Source of the DNA: Methyloprofundus sp.
Lineage (GTDB): Bacteria; Pseudomonadota; Gammaproteobacteria; Methylococcales; Methylomonadaceae
Assembly (NCBI GenBank): GCA_012960135.1
Contig: DUBW01000045.1
Span: forward strand, 33,312-97,311
Direction: 5' to 3'
DNA length: 64,000 nt
Below are positions 21,905 to 33,030 of the stretch, piece after piece. The position numbers were made by a program, and so were the translations under genes. Within the stretch, counting starts at the first letter, position 1, and the number at the start of each line of letters is the position of its first letter. The notes beneath the pieces are model-generated. The model was not told where the DNA came from, ran no database searches, and saw nothing but the letters and a program-made list of their open reading frames with translations.

Positions 21905-22090
21905 ATATATTATTGACGAGGCACGACAAAATTGGCGATTTTATAACCATTTTGCCAATGTTAAAGACGGGCAACAATCATTGATTCAGAAAAACAGGTC
22001 CACTTTGAAGTAGCGCAAAATTATGGGCAAGACTTTTACCAAATCGTAGAGAACAAACTAATCACGCTGTGTAGTAAACCTTCAGTATAA
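21901..22090 (+). pseudogene. Glycosyltransferase family 9 / heptosyltransferase remnant with large internal deletion
   Basis: MNILLTRHDKIGDFITILPMLK N-terminus joined to a C-terminus-like IDSEKQVHFEVAQNYGQDFYQIVENKL. Confidence 0.6.
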
Positions 22091-22124
22091 TATTCACACC
22101 CGACAATAAACAACCGAGATTCTA

Positions 22125-22700
22125 ATGCCGACAGCAGCCAACGATTTTTCTGATGTTATTCAGGAACACCAGCAAGTTTTTAGTCAATTATCTGGCTACT
22201 CGCCACTGATTACTGCCGCATCCAAGCTGATTATCAGCACCCTGATATCCGGTCACAAAATCCTGCTCTGTGGTAACGGCGGTAGTGCCGCTGATTGTCA
22301 GCATTTTGCTGCTGAACTGGTTATTCGCTACCATAAAAATCGCCGCGCCTATCCAGCTATTGCCCTAACTACCGACACTTCGATCCTGACCGCGCATCCC
22401 AATGACTTTAGCTTTGATAGCTTGTTTTCCCGCCAGGTAGAAGCACTGGGTTCTGAAGGTGACTGTTTGATTGCATTTTCAACTTCAGGTAATAGTGAAA
22501 ATATTATTCAGGCGAGCATCAGTGCCAAACAGCAAAACATGTCGGTTATTGGTTTAATGGGAGGAGATGGTGGCCGCTTAAAGCCTCTGGTGGATATGCC
22601 TATTATTGTTCCATCAACCACCACAGCCCGTATTCAAGAAGCGCATATGCTGATTTACCACTGGTGGTGCGAAATGCTCGACGAGGTTGCAGATGATTAG
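22125..22700 (+). CDS. gmhA: Phosphoheptose isomerase (SIS domain)
   Basis: LLCGNGGSAADCQHFAAELV...IAFSTSGNSENI. Confidence 0.88.
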   Translation: MPTAANDFSDVIQEHQQVFSQLSGYSPLITAASKLIISTLISGHKILLCGNGGSAADCQHFAAELVIRYHKNRRAYPAIALTTDTSILTAHPNDFSFDSLFSRQVEALGSEGDCLIAFSTSGNSENIIQASISAKQQNMSVIGLMGGDGGRLKPLVDMPIIVPSTTTARIQEAHMLIYHWWCEMLDEVADD

Positions 22701-24114
22701 TGAAATCCCGGGCTTTAAAGGCTTAAATATTCTGGTCGTCGGTGACCTGATGCTCGATTATTACTGGTCTGGACAAACCACTCGCGTATCCCCGGAAGCA
22801 CCTGTACCTATCGTTAAGGTAGGCAAGAAAGAAGCGCGTGCCGGTGGAGCCGGTAATGTCGCTTTAAATATTGCTTCCTTAGCTGCCAATGTAACACTAT
22901 TAGGCATCGTTGGTGATGATAATGAAGCCCTAGAGTTGCAGAATTTACTGGAAAAAAAAGGCGTGATGTGTGATTTCATTACCAGCAATCATGCGCCTAC
23001 GACGTGCAAATTACGCATAGTTGCCCAACACCAGCAGCTGATCCGCCTGGATTTTGAGGAGTCGTTAATTGATTTCGACTATTCAGAATTATTGGCTCAT
23101 TATAAAAAAGCCCTGGCAACAGCTGATGTGGTTATCTTCTCGGACTATGCCAAAGGCGTTTTAGAGCATATTCCACAATTACTTGAACTCGCCAATAAAC
23201 ACGGTGTAAAAAGCTTTGTAGATCCTAAAGGCACTGATTTCTCTCGTTATCAGGGTGCGACTTTAATTACCCCTAACCGCGCTGAATTTCAGGCAGTGGT
23301 GGGTGTCTGCAATGATAGTGAGCAAATTATCAGCAAAGGGCAAGCCCTACTCGCGCAACACAATATTGAGGCCTTGCTGGTTACCTTAAGTGAACATGGT
23401 ATGGCATTAATTAAACAGTCATCCAGCCATTTTCTACCCACCCATGCGCGTGAAGTCTTCGATGTGACTGGCGCCGGAGATACCGTGATAGCCAGTATGG
23501 CATTAGGTGTTGCCTCTGGCCTAGGCTTACAACATGCCATGCACCTGGCTAATATGGCTGCAGGGATAGTGGTCGGTAAATTTGGCACATCGACTGTTTC
23601 CAGCCATGAACTGAATCGCGCATTACATGGCGATAAGGAAAATATTAGTGGCGTAGTGACAGAAGATGAATTGCTCAATGAAATCAACTTTGCCCAGCAA
23701 AGTGGTGAAAAAGTGGTGATGACCAATGGCTGCTTTGATATTCTCCATGCCGGACATGTCGCCTATCTTGAACAAGCCAGGCTACTAGGTGATCGTCTGG
23801 TAGTTGCCATCAATTCTGATGCATCGGTACAGCAATTAAAAGGCAAATCACGCCCGATTAATAAATTGGCAGACCGTATGACGATTATCGCAGCACTCGG
23901 GTGCGTGGATTGGGTGATTCCATTCTTTGAAGAGACACCTGAACGTATTTATAATAAATTTTTGCCCGATGTACTGGTAAAAGGTGGCGACTATAAGCCC
24001 GAAGATGTAGTCGGGGGAGAAGCCGTAATCAAGGCAGGCGGCAAAGTAAAAATCCTGGATTTTGTCGATGGCAAATCTACCACGACAACCATAGAACGTA
24101 TTAAAAACCAGTAA
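22687..24114 (+). CDS. hldE: Bifunctional heptose 7-phosphate kinase / heptose 1-phosphate adenyltransferase
   Basis: PfkB domain ([24 protein letters not shown]) plus nucleotidyltransferase domain ([20 protein letters not shown]). Confidence 0.95.
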   Translation: MQMISEIPGFKGLNILVVGDLMLDYYWSGQTTRVSPEAPVPIVKVGKKEARAGGAGNVALNIASLAANVTLLGIVGDDNEALELQNLLEKKGVMCDFITSNHAPTTCKLRIVAQHQQLIRLDFEESLIDFDYSELLAHYKKALATADVVIFSDYAKGVLEHIPQLLELANKHGVKSFVDPKGTDFSRYQGATLITPNRAEFQAVVGVCNDSEQIISKGQALLAQHNIEALLVTLSEHGMALIKQSSSHFLPTHAREVFDVTGAGDTVIASMALGVASGLGLQHAMHLANMAAGIVVGKFGTSTVSSHELNRALHGDKENISGVVTEDELLNEINFAQQSGEKVVMTNGCFDILHAGHVAYLEQARLLGDRLVVAINSDASVQQLKGKSRPINKLADRMTIIAALGCVDWVIPFFEETPERIYNKFLPDVLVKGGDYKPEDVVGGEAVIKAGGKVKILDFVDGKSTTTTIERIKNQ

Positions 24115-24125
24115 AACATATTAAT

Positions 24126-24184
24126 GTAGGTCGCGGTTTTAACCCGCCACTAATAAGCAGTAGCGGGTTAAAACCACGACCTAC
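24126..24184. repeat. 25-bp-arm imperfect inverted repeat (GTAGGTCG family)
   Basis: gtaggtcgcggttttaacccgccac ... gtagcgggttaaaaccacgacctac, 2 mismatches. Confidence 0.85.
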
Positions 24185-24233
24185 AACTCTGTACATATTT
24201 TTTCTAACACGCATAACACCAAGGCTAATACCC

Positions 24234-25178
24234 ATGATTATTGTCACAGGCGGCGCTGGATTTATCGGCAGCAATATTGTTAAAACCCTCAATCAGCAAG
24301 GACGCACAGATATTATTATTGTTGATGATCTAACCGATGGGACAAAATTCCGCAATATTGTGGACTGTGATATTGCCGATTACTGGGATCAAGACGATTT
24401 TCTTAGCAGAATCCAGACCAAGACTGGCTTACCTAATATAGATGTAATTTTTCATGAAGGTGCCTGCTCCTCAACAACAGAGTGGGATGGAAAATACATG
24501 ATGCAGAATAATTATGAGTTCTCCAAAAGCTTATTACACTACTGCCTGGATCACTCTATCGCCTTTATTTATGCCTCCTCTGCCGCAACCTATGGTACCA
24601 CCAAACAGTTTACTGAGAGCCCTGAATATGAAGGCCCGCTCAATGTCTATGGCTATTCAAAATGGCAGTTTGATCAATATGTGCGCAACCTAAATTTAGG
24701 TAACCAAAGCCAGGTTGTAGGGTTACGCTATTTTAATGTTTACGGTCCCAGAGAACAGCATAAAGGCAGTATGGCCAGTGTTGCTTTTCACCTACATAAT
24801 CAATTACTCAACGGTGAAAGTCCCAAGCTTTTTAAAGGCTGTGATGGTTATGAAGATGGTGGGCAGTTGCGTGATTTTATCTATATCGATGATGTTGTCG
24901 CTGTTAACCTCTGGCTGTTTAAAAATCCTCAGGTCAATGGCATTTTTAATGTCGGTACCGGCAACGCTCAATCATTTAAAGATGTTGCCGATGCCGTTAT
25001 AGAATTCCACCAGAAAGGCCAGATTGAATATATTCCTTTTCCTGAGCATCTAAAAGGCAGCTATCAAAGTTATACTCAAGCAGATATGAATAAGCTGCGT
25101 GAGGCTGGTTATAATGCTTCATTTAAAACAGTACAGGAAGGGGTTGCCTTGTATTTGGCGTGGTTGAGCAGAGATTAA
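24234..25178 (+). CDS. hldD: ADP-L-glycero-D-manno-heptose 6-epimerase
   Basis: [15 protein letters not shown]...[17 protein letters not shown]...[19 protein letters not shown]. Confidence 0.95.
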   Translation: MIIVTGGAGFIGSNIVKTLNQQGRTDIIIVDDLTDGTKFRNIVDCDIADYWDQDDFLSRIQTKTGLPNIDVIFHEGACSSTTEWDGKYMMQNNYEFSKSLLHYCLDHSIAFIYASSAATYGTTKQFTESPEYEGPLNVYGYSKWQFDQYVRNLNLGNQSQVVGLRYFNVYGPREQHKGSMASVAFHLHNQLLNGESPKLFKGCDGYEDGGQLRDFIYIDDVVAVNLWLFKNPQVNGIFNVGTGNAQSFKDVADAVIEFHQKGQIEYIPFPEHLKGSYQSYTQADMNKLREAGYNASFKTVQEGVALYLAWLSRD

Positions 25179-25409
25179 GAAGATAGATAAATTTATTCCA
25201 TTTTACTCAGGCTTTACTAAAATATATTACCGTCTTTCACTGTAATGATTTATTCACACCTTTGAATAGCATTTTTTTGTTTCCCAGGATTAAAGTTTAT
25301 CCCGGTCTGGCGATAGGATAAGATGTGCTCTGGGCTGAATTATAAACATACCTAAAAACGCTATATTGCCTAAACTCACTATGACTTCTCTTCATTCATT
25401 TACGCACTA

Positions 25410-26627
25410 ATGCAAAAAAAGCAGGCTATTCTTTGGCTTACCTCTAGCTACCCCCGCTATGAACAGGATAGCGCCTCTATTTTTCTGCGCTATCTGGCAG
25501 AAACTATCGATAATAAAATTTTTGATTTGCATATTTTATCACCTGATAATCAATATGTAGATGGCTCACTGTATTCACCAGCCATTTTTTTACACTATTT
25601 TAAATACTTTATACCGCGCGATTTACAAAAACTAGCGTATGGGTCGGGAATCCTGCCTAATTTAAAAGCTAACCCATTGTTATTTATGCAGGTTCCTTTT
25701 TTCCTTATCAGTCAGTTTATTGCCTGCTACAAACTGGTAAAACAACTCAAACCGGCGCTTATTCATGCACACTGGGTGTTTCCACAAGGGACCATCGCAA
25801 GCGTAATCGGCCGACTAACTAAAACACCGGTAATCATTACTGCTCATGGCGGGGATGCATTTGCACTACAGGGATCACTACTTAGCAGAATCAAACTGTG
25901 GAGTTTAAAAAATTGCTCAGCCTGGACCAGTAATACCGTTGCCACAGCCAATGCACTCTGGGCTGATATTTCTCAGCCTGCCATTATCCCCATGGGAATT
26001 GATTGCCAGCAATTTAGTTCCGGAAATGCTGAGTTACTACGCTCTAAATTACCTAAAGATACCGTTACCTTATTATTTGTCGGGCGTTTAGTTAAGAAAA
26101 AGGGGGTGGCAGATTTGTTAAGCGCCTATGCTTTATTTTCAGACACACAAAAAAAGAAGACTCAGTTATGGATAATTGGCGATGGCTCAGAAAGAAAGGC
26201 ATTAAAACAACTCTGTCAGTCATTAGGCTTAGATAATCAGGTCACTTTCTGGGGTAAGCTTGCCAACCAGCAATTGCCCGACTATTACGCCGCCGCCGAT
26301 ATTTTTATTGCCCCTTCTATCACGGATGCATCAGGAGACACCGAAGGTCAGGGCGTTACTTTAGTAGAAGCAATGGCCAGTGGCACGGCAATTATAAGCA
26401 CTACTACCGGCGGCATTAGTGAGGTGATTGAGCATCAGCATAGCGGAATATTGGTTACTCCCCAGGCACCATTAGAACTTAAATCTGCAATGCTGCAACT
26501 TTTAGAAGATAAAAATCTGCGTAAAAAAATGGCTGAACAAGGAAAAAAATCTGCACAAAAGTATGCCTGGTCACGGGTGGGGGCTAGCTTTCAGGCTCTT
26601 TATAATCAGGTAAGGATAGACAGTTAG
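25410..26627 (+). CDS. Glycosyltransferase family 4
   Basis: HAHWVFPQG...LLFVGRLVKKKGVADLL...EGQGVTLVEAMASGTAIISTTTGG. Confidence 0.9.
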   Translation: MQKKQAILWLTSSYPRYEQDSASIFLRYLAETIDNKIFDLHILSPDNQYVDGSLYSPAIFLHYFKYFIPRDLQKLAYGSGILPNLKANPLLFMQVPFFLISQFIACYKLVKQLKPALIHAHWVFPQGTIASVIGRLTKTPVIITAHGGDAFALQGSLLSRIKLWSLKNCSAWTSNTVATANALWADISQPAIIPMGIDCQQFSSGNAELLRSKLPKDTVTLLFVGRLVKKKGVADLLSAYALFSDTQKKKTQLWIIGDGSERKALKQLCQSLGLDNQVTFWGKLANQQLPDYYAAADIFIAPSITDASGDTEGQGVTLVEAMASGTAIISTTTGGISEVIEHQHSGILVTPQAPLELKSAMLQLLEDKNLRKKMAEQGKKSAQKYAWSRVGASFQALYNQVRIDS

Positions 26628-26885
26628 ATTTCTTACTTCTGATTTTTTGCTGGGCACTGTGCAAGAAACACCAGATGACCAGAAAACTGAATTTTCAAGA
26701 AATTACGCTACCCGTTACAGATGGGCTTATTGCAATGCTTGCAAAACGTCACTTAGTTCCTGTCTTAACAATTAATACACATTTTGATCATTTGTCAGTA
26801 ATTGTTATTAATCTAGCAATCGACAAGCACCACAAACTGTAGAGTTCACTTTTAGTTTTTCCTGCACACACTGCAGATTATTTCA

Positions 26886-29800
26886 TTAGGTACCAAACAA
26901 TCTCGATAACTCATTAATTCTCTGCTCATCAGGCAGGTCACTATACACCCCACTCATACCCTGCTCTTGCTGCATACCCCGGACAAATAGGTAGCGCACC
27001 CCACCAAAATGCTCGGAAAATTGATAACCGGGTAGTCGGGTTTTTAAATATTGGTGTAGTACAACGCCATACAACCAGTATTGCAAGCCGTAATTATGCT
27101 CGCGCATTGCTTGCGTTAAGGTCTCTGGCTGGTAATCGCTCAAGGCATTACTTTTATAATCCAGCACATAGTAGCGGTCTTTATATACGAAAATCAGATC
27201 AATAAAACCGGTTAAATAGCCCTGCATTTGCTTGCTTGATAAGGATTGAAAAGCAGGGCTGTCTTGCAATATAAAGTTAATTTCTTCAGTGGCGAATTCA
27301 GACAGGCTTAAATAAAAAGGCATTTCCTTTAAACAGTATTGTTCATTAATATTAGCCAGGTAAAAATCGGTGTCGTTTGCACATAACGGGGTCGTTACAG
27401 TTTGATAGAGCAGTTCATTCAGAATATCCGGCATATCGATTTTTAAACCATAGCGCTGACAGCTAGCATCACGCTGTTGATTAATTTCTGCTCGTTCAGC
27501 CAGTGTCGTAAAGCTTATATTTTCCAGCAAATCATGGATAACATTTCCAGTATGTGTGCCTTTTGCTAATGCCAGAGGCACATGCTCAGATGCTATCGTA
27601 GCATTGATTTCTTCAGCCTTATCTAATGGTAACTCAACGGCTTCATACTGGCTTAAATAAGACAATGCGGTGTAACTACTCATTTGCCAGTTACTGTACA
27701 AATGCCGCTTTTGTGCAGGTATAGTTAAATCAGCCGCTAGCTCAATTCCCCGGTAAACTCCCTGTAATTCATTCCCGGTTTCCAGTAACTGGTAGGCAAA
27801 GCTATCGCGATAGTCGGCTTCTAGTTGCTGTAAAATTTCCTGCTGCTGGATAAATCCAATATCATTATGCCCATATAACAAATAAGCCAGTGCAGACTGA
27901 TTGGGTTTCTTAGCTGAACGGCCATCCAGCCAGGTAACATAGCAGCGATATTTAGCACGGGTCAACGCGACATAGAGTATCCGCAAATCTTCGGCTAATT
28001 CTTCTTTTAGTGCCAATTCCCGGTGTTTCTCAAACTGTTCCGAGCCTAGATCAACCAACATTTCATCTTCTGTATGGCAAGTGATTGTCAGCTTTTCTTT
28101 TGCCAGGAAATCCAGGCGATCCCATAAATAAGGGCAAAAGACTATCGGATATTCCAGTCCCTTGGAACGATGCATAGTAACAATTTTGACCGCATCCGCG
28201 TCGCTTTCCAGGCGTAACTGTTGTTCATCACTGGTATTTTCCGCAGTAATTACAGCACGCAGCCAATCGATTGTTTTATGCATGCCTAAATGATCATCCA
28301 GGCTGGCTTGCTGTACTAGTTCCAGTAAGTGATGTAGATTGGTAATTTGCCTTTCGCCATATTGAGTCTGGGTCAGGTGTACGCGTATATTTTCCTGGCT
28401 TAAAAAATGTAACATCATCGCCATAAAGCCTTTTTTCTGCCATAGCTCATGGTAATCCTGAAACCGCCCTAGCCAGACACCCAACTGTACTTCATCATTC
28501 AGAATTTGATAAAGCTGCTGCCCGTCCAGGGCAAACCAGGACAGGCTTAAAGCCTGCTTTAACAAGCTTATATCACCCGGTTGTGCCAGGGCTTGCATCA
28601 ATTTATGTAAAGCATATGCTTCAGTGCTGGCAAACACTGAATCCGTACTGTTGAGTACCACCGGAATTCCAGCTTGCTGCAATACATCTTGATATAAGAC
28701 TGCCTGTTTATTAGTACGCACCAGAATGGCAATATCACTGGCTTGTAACTCCCGCGTTACTTTATCGCTACGTAAACTGACAGCTCCATTCAGTAAGTTT
28801 AAAATTTCATTGGTCACGGCTATTTTTATTTCTTCAGCCGCCTTGCCATTGCTCCAGTAACCGCTACTGCTATCACTTTCTGCTAACTGCCATAAGGCTA
28901 ATGGTGCGAGGGGCTGATCATCCTGAACCAGAGTTCCCTGCGCTGCATCCAGAGCTGGCTGAACCGGATTAAATTTCAGCCCTGCAAAGACAAAAGGGTT
29001 ATCACACTGACTAAACACCTGATTAATCGCCTGCACTAAATCAGGATGCGAACGCCAGTTTTGCCCTAGAGTATAATGATGTTGTGCTTGCTGCTTAGCC
29101 TGTAAATAGGTATGAATATCCGCACCGCGAAATTTATAAATCGCCTGTTTTGGATCGCCTATCAAGTATAAATATTGTTCGGGAGCAGCAAATAAATGCG
29201 AGAAAATATGCCACTGGTTCTGATCAGTATCCTGAAATTCATCAATTAAAGCTACCCGGTACTGCTCGCTAATCGCTGCCACTAATAACTCACCTCCCGT
29301 ATTTGATAAGGCCTCTGCGGTACGGATAATCAAGCTATCATGAGACATGATATTGAGTTGTTGCAAGCGCGTATCCAGGTTTTGTTGCAGCTCTTCTGCC
29401 AATGCGCGACGTAATAGCAAGCTGACTTTTTGGCTATAGACCCACAAAGCATCGAAGGCGCTACTATCAAAATCCAGTTGATCTTTATATTTAACGCGTA
29501 TTTGATTGGCTAAATTTTCACTGCTTAATAAGCTGAATCCGGCTTCACTCGGGCTAGGGCAATTAAAATTCCCATCTCCCTCAGACGTTGCTTCAAGCCA
29601 GTGTCTTAAGCCTTTATAGTCCTCTGGAAAACTTTCTGTCAGTCGCTTTTTAAAATATCCCGCATCTACCGCTTTCAGGATAGAGTCAGCCTGTTGACCC
29701 AGAGATTTTTTTGCCTCCAGTGCCTGCTTTTTGAGTGTTCGTAATAAACCGCTTAAATCTTCAGGCTCAGGGTAGATCGTTAATGTGGGAGGATAAGAGC

Positions 29801-30404
29801 CCAGACTGGCTAATAAATCATCAGGGGTGGTGTATTGATGACATAACAATGAAACCTCCCAGGCATCGCGTGGATAAATCTGATTACGCCAGAAATCTTC
29901 CACCATTTGCTGGCGCACGGCATGGGTCTCATCACTAAGCTCCACATCAAACATCTGCCCACTCTCTAATGCATGTTCTTTGAGTAAGCGCTGGCAAAAG
30001 CCATGAATAGTGAAAATTCCTGCCTGGTCGATACTTAACAAAGCATTATTTAAGCGCTGTATAGCAAGTTTCTCATTTATTTCGGGATTTTCTAGTAGCG
30101 CCTCAGCCCATGCACTCATACTCGCATCGGGTTCCACTAGGGACTGTCTAGTTAAAAACTGTTTTGCTTCCACTAAACGCGCACGCACCCGTTCTTTTAA
30201 TTCCTTGGTCGCCGCTTTGGTAAATGTCACTATTAAAAGCTGATCAATTGCGTAATTCTGCTCCACGACAAAGCGCAAGGCAAGCATGGCAATAGCATAA
30301 GTCTTGCCCGTTCCAGCGCTGGCTTCTAATAAGTTAATCCCCGGTTTCAACTCGGTAGTTATGGGCTTAAAGTCCTGTTTATCCGTTTGCATAGATGCTC
30401 TCAT
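26886..30404 (-). CDS. recB: Exodeoxyribonuclease V subunit beta (RecB)
   Basis: INLLEASAGTGKTYAIA...VTFTKAATKELKERVR...DEFQDTDQNQW...IGDPKQAIYKFRGADI...YVLDYKSN nuclease motif; 1172 aa. Confidence 0.93.
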   Translation of the reverse strand: MRASMQTDKQDFKPITTELKPGINLLEASAGTGKTYAIAMLALRFVVEQNYAIDQLLIVTFTKAATKELKERVRARLVEAKQFLTRQSLVEPDASMSAWAEALLENPEINEKLAIQRLNNALLSIDQAGIFTIHGFCQRLLKEHALESGQMFDVELSDETHAVRQQMVEDFWRNQIYPRDAWEVSLLCHQYTTPDDLLASLGSYPPTLTIYPEPEDLSGLLRTLKKQALEAKKSLGQQADSILKAVDAGYFKKRLTESFPEDYKGLRHWLEATSEGDGNFNCPSPSEAGFSLLSSENLANQIRVKYKDQLDFDSSAFDALWVYSQKVSLLLRRALAEELQQNLDTRLQQLNIMSHDSLIIRTAEALSNTGGELLVAAISEQYRVALIDEFQDTDQNQWHIFSHLFAAPEQYLYLIGDPKQAIYKFRGADIHTYLQAKQQAQHHYTLGQNWRSHPDLVQAINQVFSQCDNPFVFAGLKFNPVQPALDAAQGTLVQDDQPLAPLALWQLAESDSSSGYWSNGKAAEEIKIAVTNEILNLLNGAVSLRSDKVTRELQASDIAILVRTNKQAVLYQDVLQQAGIPVVLNSTDSVFASTEAYALHKLMQALAQPGDISLLKQALSLSWFALDGQQLYQILNDEVQLGVWLGRFQDYHELWQKKGFMAMMLHFLSQENIRVHLTQTQYGERQITNLHHLLELVQQASLDDHLGMHKTIDWLRAVITAENTSDEQQLRLESDADAVKIVTMHRSKGLEYPIVFCPYLWDRLDFLAKEKLTITCHTEDEMLVDLGSEQFEKHRELALKEELAEDLRILYVALTRAKYRCYVTWLDGRSAKKPNQSALAYLLYGHNDIGFIQQQEILQQLEADYRDSFAYQLLETGNELQGVYRGIELAADLTIPAQKRHLYSNWQMSSYTALSYLSQYEAVELPLDKAEEINATIASEHVPLALAKGTHTGNVIHDLLENISFTTLAERAEINQQRDASCQRYGLKIDMPDILNELLYQTVTTPLCANDTDFYLANINEQYCLKEMPFYLSLSEFATEEINFILQDSPAFQSLSSKQMQGYLTGFIDLIFVYKDRYYVLDYKSNALSDYQPETLTQAMREHNYGLQYWLYGVVLHQYLKTRLPGYQFSEHFGGVRYLFVRGMQQEQGMSGVYSDLPDEQRINELSRLFGT

Positions 30405-30406
30405 TG

Positions 30407-30702
30407 GCTTAATAACTTGTGCAGGGGAGTGACCAAAGTAACTCCCTTCAAGACTAAAGCGAAACTGGCATCGCCCTATGTACTCAATGTTTTACCAGGC
30501 ATCAGGTACCACAGAACAAATGCCACTAAAAATAAAGCGGAGATTTCCCCCACAATCATCTGTTCGTATTTGGGTTGTCGCGGCATCCATCCCTAGTCCG
30601 ACGGCCATACCCACATCATCATTATATAGATACCTGCAATAAAGATGATACAAAATACAATCAATGAAACTTTTAAATACTTCAATTTTTCTTCTTGTTT
30701 CA
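30407..30702 (-). pseudogene. Small membrane protein (DUF6632-like), interrupted
   Basis: MKQEEKLKYLKVSLIVFCIIFIAGIYIMMMWVWPSD*GWMPRQPKYEQMIVGE...; in-frame TAG at 30593-30595 in a WPS..GW context. Confidence 0.65.
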
Positions 30703-30787
30703 TGAGATGTATCCTCTCGTAGTTTAGGGTTGCTAACAGCTGTTACAGTTAAGCCACTACTTGTTGTATCCTGAATTGCCATGCCTA

Positions 30788-30981
30788 CTCTGAAAACTCA
30801 TCACCCAAAGGAATACCGATAAGATTATTGGTTAAGTTACTAAACGTTTTAATGCGGGTGAAAACTCTGCGATAACCGCGAATACATTTGGCACAAAACC
30901 AAGCGGATCCTTCACTCTTGTCAATAAGGTATTTGCAGGGGAAATTGCATTTTCTGGTGTATAAATTTTAAATATTTTCAT
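30788..30981 (-). pseudogene. AhpD/carboxymuconolactone-decarboxylase-like N-terminal remnant
   Basis: MKIFKIYTPENAISPANTLLTRVKDPLGFVPNVFAVIAEFSPALK, then frameshift and early termination. Confidence 0.6.
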
Positions 30982-31132
30982 TAGTAGACCTCATCTCTGG
31001 AATTAATGACGTAAATAATATTCTTTCGTTGGAAAAATTATAAGAAGAAGTTCGGTTAAAAATAGTCCAGATAAGTTAGTCTCTAACTACACGAAATGAA
31101 ATTACAAACTACACTTTTTTAGGGAGCTGTTT

Positions 31133-31576
31133 ATGCAATATGGTCAATTTTATCCCATAGCCAAAGCAACTGAAATCATAGGTAAAAAGTAGACTTTGCA
31201 TATCATTCGCGAACTATTGATGGGCGGATTACGCTTCAATAAATTACAGCGAGGCTTGAGCCCTACTTCCCCAACCGTTCTGTCAAAACGTCTGGAATCA
31301 TTACCCGAACAGGATCTAGTATTGAAAAAAAAGATTCTAGGGCAAAAAGGCAATGAAGTGGATCTTTGTGTTAAAGATCCGGAAAAAGATATTGATGTTT
31401 ACTTCACATCAACGGTTAAAACACTGGTTGATATCTGGATGGGAGATAGCTCTTATAAACAAGCAGTAAAACAAGGAAATTTAAAGTTAATTAGCGATAA
31501 AAACCTCACGCAAAATATGAGCGCGTGGTTGAGTAATAGTATATTCACTGACCTTCCTGCTGCCAGTGAGATATAA
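31133..31576 (+). pseudogene. HxlR-family winged-helix regulator, nonsense mutation and internal deletion
   Basis: MQYGQFYPIAKATEIIGKK*TLHIIRELLMGGLRFNKLQRGLS; TAG at 31190-31192 at the expected W; ILGQKG joins directly to the C-terminal NEVDLCVKDPEKDIDVYFTSTVKTLVDIWMGD. Confidence 0.85.
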
Positions 31577-31677
31577 GTTAGCATTACAGCCTGTGTCTTT
31601 AGAGGTTTTTCACTCTGATATCACAAAAGTCAGACTCGCTAGGTTCTCATCATTTACATTAATTTTTCCCTGCCGCA

Positions 31678-33030
31678 TCAACCCACAGGCGAACGCATAG
31701 TAACGAACTCTTCGGCAGCGGTTGGATGTATTCCAATAGTTGAATCAAATACCGCTTTAGTCGCACCCGCGCGTATGGCAATCGCCATCCCCTGAATAAT
31801 TTCACCCGCATCAGGGCCAACCATATGAATACCTAAGACTTGATCAGTACTGCGTCTAACGATCATTTTCATCAGGGTTTTCTCATCTAAACCCGAAAGT
31901 GTATGCTTCATCGGAGTAAAGACAGATTTATAAATATCGATATCTGTATAGCGACTCCTTGCTTCCGCTTCACTTAGCCCCACCGTACCCACATTAGGTT
32001 GACTAAAAACAGCCGTGGGAATATTGTCATAATCAACCGTTGTCGGTGTATCCGTATAGAGCTGATTGACCAGTGCCATCGCTTCGGCTGTCGCTACAGG
32101 CGTTAAATTTAAACGATCGGTAACATCACCCAGTGCGTAGATCGAAGAGACATTAGTTTGATAGTGCTCATTGACTTTTATTGCGCCACTTTGATCTAAC
32201 GCTACACCTACAGCATCCAGACCTAGGCCGGAAGTATTCGAGGACCTGCCTGTAGCGTATAAAAACAAATCAGATTGTAACGACTGGCCTGCGTCAGTCT
32301 GTGCAATAAAACCGTTGTCATTTTTTTCTATGGCATTGATCTGGGTATTAAATAAAATATTAATCCCTTTTTTCTGCATTTCTATGGCGACAAATTCACG
32401 GATATCTTCATCAAAACCGCGTAGTATTTTATCTCCTCTATAGCACAACGTAGTTTCAACACCCAGACCATGCATAATTCCGGCAAATTCCACCGCAATA
32501 TAGCCACCCCCGACTATCATCAGCCGTTTAGGCAATTCCTGTAAAGCAAACATTTCATTAGAAGTGGCCACATGCTCTTTACCCGGAAAATCAGGCACCG
32601 AAGGCCAGCCGCCCGTCGCGACCAGAATACGCTCACAGCTAATGATCTGTCCCACTACGCTAATCGTGTGTGCATCTATGACAGACGCCTGACCCTCAAA
32701 TAATCTCGCGCCCGAATTCTTTATCAGGCCATCATAAATACCTTGTAAGCGTTTTATTTCCTGATTTTTCTGCGCCATTAAATGTGACCAGTCAAATTCT
32801 GGTTTAATACCCGTCCAGCCAAAGCCAGCAGATGCGCTAAAATCCTCATGAAAATGCGAGGCATAAACAAACAGCTTTTTGGGAACACAGCCTACATTAA
32901 CGCAAGTTCCACCTAGATAGCGGTCTTCAGCAATAGCTACCCGCACACCTAGTCCGGCTGCCATACGTGCAGCACGTACGCCACCGGATCCTGCACCAAT
33001 CACAAACAAATCGTAATCATATTGAGTCAT
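31678..33030 (-). CDS. gor: Glutathione-disulfide reductase
   Basis: FVIGAGSGGVRAARMAA...YLGGTCVNVGCVPKKLFVYAS...GIHMVGPDAGEIIQG...IGIHPTAAEEFVTM. Confidence 0.93.
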   Translation of the reverse strand: MTQYDYDLFVIGAGSGGVRAARMAAGLGVRVAIAEDRYLGGTCVNVGCVPKKLFVYASHFHEDFSASAGFGWTGIKPEFDWSHLMAQKNQEIKRLQGIYDGLIKNSGARLFEGQASVIDAHTISVVGQIISCERILVATGGWPSVPDFPGKEHVATSNEMFALQELPKRLMIVGGGYIAVEFAGIMHGLGVETTLCYRGDKILRGFDEDIREFVAIEMQKKGINILFNTQINAIEKNDNGFIAQTDAGQSLQSDLFLYATGRSSNTSGLGLDAVGVALDQSGAIKVNEHYQTNVSSIYALGDVTDRLNLTPVATAEAMALVNQLYTDTPTTVDYDNIPTAVFSQPNVGTVGLSEAEARSRYTDIDIYKSVFTPMKHTLSGLDEKTLMKMIVRRSTDQVLGIHMVGPDAGEIIQGMAIAIRAGATKAVFDSTIGIHPTAAEEFVTMRSPVG

